Positions 1-6,604 of a stretch of DNA of 12,413 bases are shown here, piece by piece (the first letter of the stretch is position 1; each line of letters begins with the position of its first letter). The notes beneath the pieces were generated by a model. The model made no database searches. It saw nothing but the letters and a program-made list of their open reading frames with translations, and was not told where the DNA came from. This DNA is from Bacteroidota bacterium. Lineage in GTDB: Bacteria; Bacteroidota; Bacteroidia; Chitinophagales; UBA2359. The stretch covers positions 1-12,413 of the forward strand of contig JAHDGP010000095.1 in NCBI GenBank assembly GCA_020627525.1. Direction: 5' to 3'. Position numbers and translations under genes: made by a program.

Positions 1-1508
1 TTGTGTGATCCTGGCAGACACTCCCAAAAACCAGTTTTACCTTCGCATTTTGTAAGAAACAAATATATATTCAAGGTATTTTTTAATATTTTCTCAGTTG
101 GTTCAGCATAAAATCCATTTGCCTTTTTTTTCCAGTTTGTATAATTTTTCGACTTAATTTTCTGTTCAAAAAATTGCTTCAATTCTTGATTCCAATCCAA
201 TAGTTCATCTTTTAACTGAGGTGAATTCATCAAGCTGATTTTTTTTAAAACCAAGTCTGCATCTATAAGTTTTGTAAATATATTTATATTTTTATTTAAA
301 AAATTTTGTTTAATGCTATTCCCATCTTTCAACAAAGGCAACAAGTCAGCTTTTGTTAACAATGCATCTTCATTTAGTTCTTTCTTTAAAAACAACCCTA
401 TTGCATTTATATCTTTACTTGAATAAAAACTTTGGAATTTACAAAAGCCTTTTTTGAGAAAATTTTTCTTATTAATCAATAATGATTTTTCAGAAAAATC
501 TGTTTTGTAATTTTCAATTGCGAAATTTAACCTGGAAAAAATTCTATTTCTCAAAACAACTGGTTTTAACACTTTTAAGTTTTCACCGTAAGCCAAAATA
601 GACTGCTCTAACTCAAAGTTTAATTTCACTTTCAATGAAATCAACACCCCTTGATCGCTTCTTTCTATCACTTTTTGACTAGAATGAATCGGCTTCGTAA
701 TGATGTATGGTGCATTTTTATTATTGGCTAATAATAAAATTTCTTGAGGTTTTTCCTTTAAATTATTTGTTACTCCAATGATATCATCAAAGTATTCGAC
801 CGTGTCATTCTTTTTATCTGTCCTGTAGGGTTCTTCGGTTATCCTTAAGCCTTCAACTCTGTCTAAAGCCAAAACCATTATCTCTTTCCCTCTATCTCTG
901 ACTCCCAATACAAACCAACGGTTATTGTATTCTTTTAACAAATAAGGGTGAAACAAAAATTTAGCAGCGTTTCTGGCTTTATATGATTTATAATCAATTT
1001 CAACACAGTTTTCTTTTAAAATCGCTTGATATAGATTTTCTAGATAATGTATACCACGTAATAAATTATTTGTCTCAAAGTCAATTATAGCAGAACGATT
1101 GTCTTGTTTAGAATAAATATGATCCTCTAGCTTTTGAATCATTCCCTCCAATTTTCTAAAATGTGAAAAGCCACTAAATTGTTTCAGAAAAGCAACAGCT
1201 TCTCCCAATTGACTCAAGTCTTGATCTGTTAAAGGAATATTCGTGATACTGTATTCTGGGTCTTCATACGTATAGTACTTTTTATCCAAAACAATTATCG
1301 GAGCATTGTATCCGAGCTTATCACTCCGCATAATTTGAATGTCCGACTGAACTGTACGTCTACTGACTCCCTTATCTATTCCTTCATATTCATATAGGGC
1401 ATCTGAACAAGCTTCAATAATATCATCAAGCGTCCATTTTCTATACCTGTTTTGTAGACATTGATCAATGGTTTTATAGCGTATTAAGGCATTGCGATTT
1501 ACGGGCAT
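1..1508 (-). CDS. WYL-domain transcriptional regulator fused to a degenerate PhyH-like domain (C-terminus cut by window edge)
   Basis: The reading frame is open for 502 codons from ATG 1508 to the window edge; three consecutive in-frame stops (TAG TAG TAA) lie just upstream. Residues 1-60 form a winged-helix DNA-binding region with the recognition-helix motif VSRRTVQSDIQIM (48-60). Residues about 165-334 are a WYL ligand-sensing domain: EIDYKSY (170-176), HPYLL (187-191), NNRWF (195-199), LALDRV (213-218), AYGENLKVLKP (306-316). Bacteroidota WYL regulators normally stop at about this point. Here the chain continues. From about residue 347 it resembles PhyH-family Fe(II)/2-oxoglutarate dioxygenases: a GF(C)KFQSFYS entry strand, then WNQEL (439-443) where the family has WHQDL, NWKKKAN downstream, and LPGSH ending at His502. 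The iron ligands of HxD therefore appear changed to Asn440 and Glu442. The WYL assignment is firm. The PhyH assignment rests on remembered family patterns and on only part of the domain. Inferred role: a transcription factor whose tail binds a ligand or partner rather than catalysing oxidation. Confidence 0.8.
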   Translation of the reverse strand, partial: MPVNRNALIRYKTIDQCLQNRYRKWTLDDIIEACSDALYEYEGIDKGVSRRTVQSDIQIMRSDKLGYNAPIIVLDKKYYTYEDPEYSITNIPLTDQDLSQLGEAVAFLKQFSGFSHFRKLEGMIQKLEDHIYSKQDNRSAIIDFETNNLLRGIHYLENLYQAILKENCVEIDYKSYKARNAAKFLFHPYLLKEYNNRWFVLGVRDRGKEIMVLALDRVEGLRITEEPYRTDKKNDTVEYFDDIIGVTNNLKEKPQEILLLANNKNAPYIITKPIHSSQKVIERSDQGVLISLKVKLNFELEQSILAYGENLKVLKPVVLRNRIFSRLNFAIENYKTDFSEKSLLINKKNFLKKGFCKFQSFYSSKDINAIGLFLKKELNEDALLTKADLLPLLKDGNSIKQNFLNKNINIFTKLIDADLVLKKISLMNSPQLKDELLDWNQELKQFFEQKIKSKNYTNWKKKANGFYAEPTEKILKNTLNIYLFLTKCEGKTGFWECLPGSH

Positions 1509-1677
1509 TTCTGGTATTTTATGCAAAATACAAAATAATAATTACTACTACGCAAAATGTCTGCGCATTGATGCAATTTAACAGAAATTATAAATTTAAA
1601 GCTGGTGAATAACATCATCCATTAAATACAAAAAGGAGATTGGGTATGTATTTATCTATTCAAGAAGTGGTTAAAAA

Positions 1678-2961
1678 TCAAGCAACTTTTTTCATAATAT
1701 TTCTAGGCAATTTGAAATGGAATGTACTTCCTTTGCCTGCAATGCTATCTACCCAAATACGACCATTGTGCTTTTCAATGATTTTTTTACTAAATGCTAA
1801 TCCAAATCCAAGCCCATCATATTCCTCTTTATTGTGCAGTTTTTTGAACATTAAAAAAATTCTATCGAAGTATTCTTTATTAATACCTAGACCATTATCA
1901 GAAACAGAAAATTCACAAAAACCGTTTTGTTCCTTACCAGATATTTTTATGACTAGTGTTCTATCAGGAGACTTAAACTTCAATGCATTTGTTATAAGAT
2001 TTGATACAACTTGCTTAAACAACGCCTTATCCGCAATTACTGTTTTTGGTAATTCTTTCACCTCAATAATCGCTTTCTCGGCAATAATTCTATCATTAAA
2101 ATTATACAATAATTCATCAAGCAATACTTTGGGTGTAAAGCTCGACAATGTCAATTCATCATTAGATAATATATTATATTTCAGCATGGACTTAATCAAT
2201 ACCTGCATGTTTTCAGTTCCTTCAGAAATAAATTTAAACAGTTCTTGATCTGATGAGGATATTTGATTTTGAAGCTTTTTAGCCAACAAATTTGAAAAAT
2301 TGCTGATATTGTTTAGCGGAGTCTGCAATTCGTGAGAAGCTAAATAACTGAAGTTCTCCAATTGCATATTTTTATCAATATACCTTTGCAACTCTACATT
2401 TTGCTTATTTATAAAATCCTTACTTTCAATCAAATCTTGATTGGTTTCTCTTAGTTTACCCAAATAAATTCCACTCATTAGGTAGGTCGTAACTGTGTAC
2501 ATAATCAAGAAACCACCATTTATTATTAAGGCATAATCTATTGAATCAATACCTGCATTTAATCCAAAGACAAAGTAAAATTCAGAAACCAAACACAACA
2601 ATAAGTACATTATGTGCTCCTTTCTTGTATCAAAATAGTAGAAACTAAGCAACAACAATAGTGGGTAAACCAAAATAGGAGCAATCAAATTTGTCGTAAA
2701 AAACAAAGTTGCTAGGTTGTAAGGGATAAAATTCCCAATCAAATACAAATGATAAGCTAATTTTACATTATAATATTTATAAGATAAAAAGCTTATGATG
2801 TAATTGACAAACAGAAAGAAAGCTACAATAAAGACATGAAAATTTCCAAAATAAATTTGCGATAGCATTATTGTTACGCTCGCACCTATAGATGTCCATA
2901 TTAAAAAGTAATACAACTTTCCTCTATCTATTGTATGTTCTTTATTTGATTTTGGGTTCAT
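1678..2961 (-). CDS. Membrane-bound sensor histidine kinase (orphan)
   Basis: This 427-residue protein autophosphorylates on histidine and would pass the phosphate to a response regulator. Residues about 17-167 contain five or six hydrophobic segments with short loops, so the sensor is the membrane domain itself and no large periplasmic domain is present. A short coiled linker (about 168-203) leads to the H-box FSYLASHELQTPLNNI with the phosphoacceptor His210. The HATPase_c domain has the N-box SNLITNALKF (Asn321, Asn325), G1 box DNGLGI (355-360), F-box region FDRIFLMFKKLH, G2 box GLGFGLA (383-389) and the final GKGSTFHFKLP. The sequence EEYDGLGFGLAFSKKIIEKHNGRIW is of the phytochrome-like kinase type. 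ATG 2961 is preferred over TTG 2964 directly before it. No response regulator gene lies in the window, so the partner is unknown. The WYL-fusion gene follows 169 bases downstream in the same direction. Confidence 0.92.
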   Translation of the reverse strand: MNPKSNKEHTIDRGKLYYFLIWTSIGASVTIMLSQIYFGNFHVFIVAFFLFVNYIISFLSYKYYNVKLAYHLYLIGNFIPYNLATLFFTTNLIAPILVYPLLLLLSFYYFDTRKEHIMYLLLCLVSEFYFVFGLNAGIDSIDYALIINGGFLIMYTVTTYLMSGIYLGKLRETNQDLIESKDFINKQNVELQRYIDKNMQLENFSYLASHELQTPLNNISNFSNLLAKKLQNQISSSDQELFKFISEGTENMQVLIKSMLKYNILSNDELTLSSFTPKVLLDELLYNFNDRIIAEKAIIEVKELPKTVIADKALFKQVVSNLITNALKFKSPDRTLVIKISGKEQNGFCEFSVSDNGLGINKEYFDRIFLMFKKLHNKEEYDGLGFGLAFSKKIIEKHNGRIWVDSIAGKGSTFHFKLPRNIMKKVA

Positions 2962-3425
2962 CAAAGTCTTTCTTTCTCACTTAGTAATGTATAGGTCAGT
3001 AATCAATTCAGTATATTTTACGGTATTTCTTAATATATGATTTATTTTAACCAAATTTATTCACATTATTAAAATTCATAAACTATTAACAATTACATTT
3101 TAGTTGATTACAATTAATATATATAAATATATCTATATTCACAACTTGATTCTTAATGAATTATTTTAAGAAACAAATGTATACGCACTATTTGAAAGCA
3201 AAAACTATGCAAAACTCACTTTTTGCAATAATTCATTCAAATAAACTTATATATGTATATTTTTCAACTCTATGGATTTGGAGATTAAGCGCTTTTCGTT
3301 GCTTAAAGAGGCTACTTTTGATTTTGTGAATCAGTTCAATTTCTAGGATATTGATTATTACAGCTATTGCTACAGATTGACCTCTTTTATGACAAAGGTT
3401 TGCAAGCATTCTATAAAAATGAACA
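2962..3425. other. AT-rich intergenic gap without an intact gene
   Basis: This 464-base stretch separates the S41 protease from the kinase. No intact ORF of convincing quality is seen. It holds a candidate -7 promoter box for the kinase (3052-3059) and an AT-only run around 3114-3135. Two small inverted repeats are visible: TTCTTAA/TTAAGAA (3150-3156, 3166-3172) and TGCAAAA/TTTTGCA (3208-3214, 3221-3227). A possible decayed coding fragment occupies 3272-3429. The 7-bp TGCAAAA hairpin has a 6-base loop and, on the minus strand, is followed by a T-rich stretch. It could be a weak terminator for the protease transcript, but it is 200 bases past the stop. Confidence 0.6.
3052..3059 (-). promoter_or_regulatory. 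Candidate -7 box (TAAATTTG) of the histidine kinase
   Basis: The minus strand reads TAAATTTG, a perfect match to TAnnTTTG, the -7 element of Bacteroidota housekeeping promoters. It lies about 90 bases upstream of the kinase ATG. No good -33 TTG element is seen at the usual spacing, and the region is very AT-rich, so chance matches are likely. Confidence 0.25.
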
Positions 3426-3429
3426 CTAA
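3272..3429 (+). pseudogene. Possible decayed 3' coding remnant (unidentified)
   Basis: An ATG at 3272 opens a 24-codon frame (MDLEIKRFSLLKEATFDF...) that ends at TAG 3344. The frame continues readable past that stop as DIDYYSYCYRLTSF. Around 3385 a one-base shift moves into a frame ending YDKGLQAFYKNEH and TAA 3427-3429. One stop plus one frameshift would restore an ORF of about 50 residues. Base composition is less AT-biased here than in the rest of the gap, which also suggests former coding sequence. I do not recognise the family, and chance is a real alternative. The end overlaps the last codons of the convergent protease gene by 4 bases. Confidence 0.18.
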
Positions 3430-5057
3430 TTTATACCTAATATGGCATTATGTTTTGTTCTGTCAGAGATTAAATCAAGTGCTTTTCTAATGTCAGGATC
3501 TGTTCTTGTAAGGTATTCAAATTCTCCAGACAGGTTATAAAACCTATTAACGATTAAATATTCCAAAGATTCTTTGATTTCCTTTTTATGAATATAAATT
3601 TCTTTCAACTTTTGTGCATTCAATTTTTTTCGAATATTTTGAATATCACTTGCTAAGCTTTGTTTTAGTTCATCAGAAAGATTTTGTTCAAATGATTCGA
3701 GGTAGCCTTGGCTTGAAATGGAAAAGTTGTAATTTTCCTTTTTTAAAAATTCCACAAACAACTCAAAATATTCATCCGAAAATTTGAAGTTACTTGGATC
3801 ATCAATTGATTTATGCGAATTTCTAAAATAATTGACAAAATCGAAAATTGGAAAACTAATTTCTAGATTCTTAACTATATCAATTTTTTTCGTTTTTTCA
3901 ACAATTACATCTGGGACAATAGCTTCAAAATCTTTAAGCTTTCTATTGTTATTTGTTTGATAAATATTTTTTGATTCTGCTGTATAGAAAGCCTCTGGTT
4001 CGCCTAAATGCATTTTAGAATAATCCAGCTTTTGAATACACCTTTTTAAAGGAGTATAATATTTAGCAAATGTAAAATACATACTAGTTCCATCGCCAAT
4101 ATTCCAAGTATGTTGCATCAAACCTTTCCCAAAGGTCGTATCGCCAACTATTACTGCGCGGTCATAATCTTGCATTGCACCAGCAACCAATTCCGAAGCA
4201 GAAGAAGAATACTCATTGGTAATTATTGTGAGCGGAAGATCTAGGTATTCTGGTTCATTGTCAGTTATGTTCGGTTCAAACTCTTTGTTTCTAGCTTTGG
4301 TATAAAATACAACTTTATCTTTGGGTAAAAATAAATTTGCGATTCGCCTTGCCTCAACAACTGATCCGCCATTGTTGTTTTTCAAATCTAAAATTACTCC
4401 TTTTAAATTGTAATCACTATCGAGTTTATTAATCGCAAATTTTAAAGAATCACCAGCCATTCCCCAAAAGTGATTCATTTTAATATAGCCAATTGAATCA
4501 TCGAGCATTCCATAATAAGGAACAATTTTTCTCAATACATTTTCTCTTTTTATCGTTTTTTTTATTTGACCAAAACTTGGACGATTTATTGTAAGATTGA
4601 CTTCTGTATCAAGTTCACCTTGTAACAATTGGTCTACATCTTTTATAAAATATTCATAAATTTTATTGCCATCAATTTCAACAATAGCATCCCCCACTCT
4701 TATATCATTTTTTTCAGCTGGAGACCCTGCATTTATTCCTGAAACAATAGCATATCCATCTCTATAAAACATAAATACTCCAATGCCAATTTTTACAACT
4801 CCTTGCATTTTTTGATAATGCTTTTTCGTTTCCTCCACATCATAAAACTCACAGTAAGGATCTAAAGAACTCACCGCTGCTCTCATAGCATTATGGTACA
4901 GTTCTTCCGTTTGCACTTCTGAAACATAGTTATCCTGCAATACACCCATCAAATATTTGACGGCATCTGTTTTTGTGTCGATGACATCATTGTAAACTTT
5001 GAAAGATAACAGCACTGCACTAAATACAATTAACAGAAGGAAGTTTTGAATTTTCAT
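3426..5057 (-). CDS. S41-family C-terminal processing protease with PDZ domain
   Basis: This is a 543-residue serine protease of the CtpA/Prc type, expected to act in the periplasm on the C-termini of substrates. Residues 1-20 are a hydrophobic export signal (MKIQNFLLLIVFSAVLLSF). A helical region (30-80) precedes the PDZ domain, about 88-160, with GIGVFMF, the AGSPAEKNDIRVGDAIVEIDG core and a final LTINRP. The peptidase core starts at DSIGYIKMNHF (187-197), followed by ILDLKNNNGGSV (222-233). The catalytic motif SSSASELVAGAMQDYDRA carries nucleophile Ser286; TTFGKGLMQ supplies the general base Lys311 and conserved Gln315. The Ser-Lys spacing of 25 residues is normal for the family. Residues about 345-543 are a helical, Lys/Glu-rich C-terminal domain as in Bacteroidota homologues, so the protein looks full-length and active. 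It is separated from the upstream TPR gene by a terminator, so it probably has its own promoter, though none is evident. No clear terminator follows directly. Confidence 0.95.
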   Translation of the reverse strand: MKIQNFLLLIVFSAVLLSFKVYNDVIDTKTDAVKYLMGVLQDNYVSEVQTEELYHNAMRAAVSSLDPYCEFYDVEETKKHYQKMQGVVKIGIGVFMFYRDGYAIVSGINAGSPAEKNDIRVGDAIVEIDGNKIYEYFIKDVDQLLQGELDTEVNLTINRPSFGQIKKTIKRENVLRKIVPYYGMLDDSIGYIKMNHFWGMAGDSLKFAINKLDSDYNLKGVILDLKNNNGGSVVEARRIANLFLPKDKVVFYTKARNKEFEPNITDNEPEYLDLPLTIITNEYSSSASELVAGAMQDYDRAVIVGDTTFGKGLMQHTWNIGDGTSMYFTFAKYYTPLKRCIQKLDYSKMHLGEPEAFYTAESKNIYQTNNNRKLKDFEAIVPDVIVEKTKKIDIVKNLEISFPIFDFVNYFRNSHKSIDDPSNFKFSDEYFELFVEFLKKENYNFSISSQGYLESFEQNLSDELKQSLASDIQNIRKKLNAQKLKEIYIHKKEIKESLEYLIVNRFYNLSGEFEYLTRTDPDIRKALDLISDRTKHNAILGIN

Positions 5058-5143
5058 TTACTAGGAATTATAATGTAAGCATCAAATCAAAATAATTAAT
5101 ACAAATTTGAATTGAATTGATACTTATAAGGATTTATAAACAC

Positions 5144-5186
5144 AAAAAAGGCAACTTCAGAAACAGATCCGAATGTTGCCTTTTTT
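5144..5186 (-). terminator. Rho-independent terminator of the TPR gene
   Basis: A perfect 12-bp inverted repeat (AAAAAAGGCAAC / GTTGCCTTTTTT) surrounds a 19-base loop. The A/T flanks give a U-run in both directions. It begins about 20 bases after the stop of the minus-strand TPR gene and precedes the S41 protease gene, so it should separate the two transcripts. Confidence 0.85.
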
Positions 5187-5206
5187 CTATATTTTAAAAA
5201 AGTGGA

Positions 5207-6394
5207 TTACTTTTCAGCAGCCTCCATTTTTTTATTTATGTCTTCATATTTATCATTCATTTTCAAACGAAGATAAGTTTCTTTTAGAATTCTCATTGTA
5301 CTCATATCACCTGGTTTCAATGTCAAGAATTTCTCGAACATTGGAACAGATTTACCCAATAATTCTTCAGATGTTTTTAGCAAACCATCATAGCTAGCGT
5401 CACCAATTGGTAAGTCAGCTGCTTTTTTAGAAATATCAGCACCTTGATTGTAATATACCACTCCTAAATTGTAATAAGCATCTGCAAAATTGTCATCTTT
5501 TTCAATTGCAGTGGTAAACATTTTTTCAGCAGTACCATAATCTTGTTGATTAAGGTAAGAACTTCCAAGCAACGCATAAAGCGAAGCGTTATCTGGAGAT
5601 AATTCAATGGCTTCTTTTACTTTGTCAGTAGCTGCATCCATTTTACCCTCATTCAACAACCTGTTGATTTCATCAATCAATAAAGCACTGTTGTCAGGGA
5701 ACATTTCTCTACCTTTTTTCAATACTTCATCAGCTTTTCCAGCATCTCCTTCATCTCTGTAAATTTTAGCAAGAGATTGGAATACAGAAGGATCATCGTA
5801 TTTCAAATCCATCAATTGATTGTAATATTGCTTAGCTTCAGATTTCAAGCCACCTTTATCAGCAGAAGCTGCTGCTGCAAAAATTGTAGCAGTATCTATT
5901 TGTGCTGTTGAACCTTTTTTAGCCATACTAGCAGTAATCTCATTGATTTTCAACACTTTACTAAACAATCCGAAAGCTCCTTTAAAATCTTTTGCTTTAT
6001 ATTTTTCAAAACCTGAATTGTACATTCCAGGTGTTAAAAACTTTAATGAGTTAACAGCATCCGATGAATATTTCTTTCTTTTTTCATCTTTTTCGAGGTC
6101 AATAACTTTTGTGAAAGCGTTAAATGCTTTATCGGCAGCCGCAGCATCGCCTGTTGCCGATAATTCATGGTAAATTTGACCTGCATACAACCAAGTTTTA
6201 GCAGCACCCATTGTTTTTTCGTTTTCACAAGCAGCATCAATGGCATCTTTCGCCTTTATAATTGCTTCTTTATTGCCCTCTTTATTTTCTTGATAGTAAG
6301 ATAATTGGGACCAAGCTGTCTGTACCTTATTGTTTTGTCCAATTAAAACAGAACAAAACAACAGACTGATACCTAGAGTGATATACTTTTTCAT
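5207..6394 (-). CDS. Exported tetratricopeptide-repeat protein
   Basis: This is a 395-residue protein with a signal peptide (MKKYITLGISLLFCSVLIGQ, probable cleavage near residue 20), so it is likely periplasmic or membrane-associated. The remainder is helical with TPR-type repeats. The clearest are at about 202-235 (DPSVFQSLAKIYRDEGDAGK...), 236-268, 269-302 (LYALLGSSYLNQQDYGTAEKMF) and 303-325 (ADAYYNLGVVYYNQGAD), plus a degenerate unit near 345-380. Residues 60-150 contain weaker repeats in an Ala/Lys-rich region. TPR arrays are protein-protein interaction scaffolds; no catalytic motif is present and no partner can be named. The gene lies directly downstream of gyrA in the same direction but behind gyrA's terminator, and it has its own terminator, so it appears to be monocistronic. 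ATG 6394 gives a complete signal peptide, which supports this start. Confidence 0.9.
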   Translation of the reverse strand: MKKYITLGISLLFCSVLIGQNNKVQTAWSQLSYYQENKEGNKEAIIKAKDAIDAACENEKTMGAAKTWLYAGQIYHELSATGDAAAADKAFNAFTKVIDLEKDEKRKKYSSDAVNSLKFLTPGMYNSGFEKYKAKDFKGAFGLFSKVLKINEITASMAKKGSTAQIDTATIFAAAASADKGGLKSEAKQYYNQLMDLKYDDPSVFQSLAKIYRDEGDAGKADEVLKKGREMFPDNSALLIDEINRLLNEGKMDAATDKVKEAIELSPDNASLYALLGSSYLNQQDYGTAEKMFTTAIEKDDNFADAYYNLGVVYYNQGADISKKAADLPIGDASYDGLLKTSEELLGKSVPMFEKFLTLKPGDMSTMRILKETYLRLKMNDKYEDINKKMEAAEK

Positions 6395-6503
6395 AATCTA
6401 TAGAAATTTTGTTATTTATACAGTTTTTACCGACTGTAAAATTTTAATTTAGTTTAATATTAGTAATGAAATTTCAAGTAAAAAAACCAATAATTTTTCA
6501 TTT

Positions 6504-6560
6504 AAAAGTGCTTAAAAAGTTAAGAAAAGCCTAGCTATCCTTAACTTTCCAAGCATTTTT
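6504..6560 (-). terminator. Two-tier hairpin terminator of gyrA
   Basis: A 9-bp perfect stem (AAAGTTAAG 6516-6524 / CTTAACTTT 6540-6548) is stacked on an outer 10-bp stem (6504-6513 / 6551-6560, one G-T wobble) across a 2+2 internal loop. The 15-base apical loop can form a further AGC/GCT mini-stem. The outer arms end in A/T runs, so termination could work in both directions. It starts 44 bases after the gyrA stop codon. Confidence 0.7.
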
Positions 6561-6604
6561 TAATAAATAAGAATCAGTCAACTATTTATAATTCCATAAA
6601 TGAG

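Noticed and set aside
1520..1575. Repeated TGCAAAAT/CGCAAAAT and TGCGCA motifs upstream of the WYL gene as an operator
   Set aside because: Only short imperfect similarities are present and no clear dyad could be drawn; too weak to list as a feature.
1640..2248. Plus-strand 202-codon open frame
   Set aside because: It lies almost wholly antisense to the histidine kinase, whose kinase boxes are clear; its translation has no recognisable domain and begins in the kinase's 3' flank.
2962..2964. TTG as start codon of the histidine kinase
   Set aside because: An ATG follows immediately at 2961 and gives a normal N-terminus; the TTG only adds one residue.
5173..5397. Plus-strand 74-codon open frame
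   Set aside because: It starts inside the terminator hairpin of the TPR gene and is antisense to the TPR coding region.
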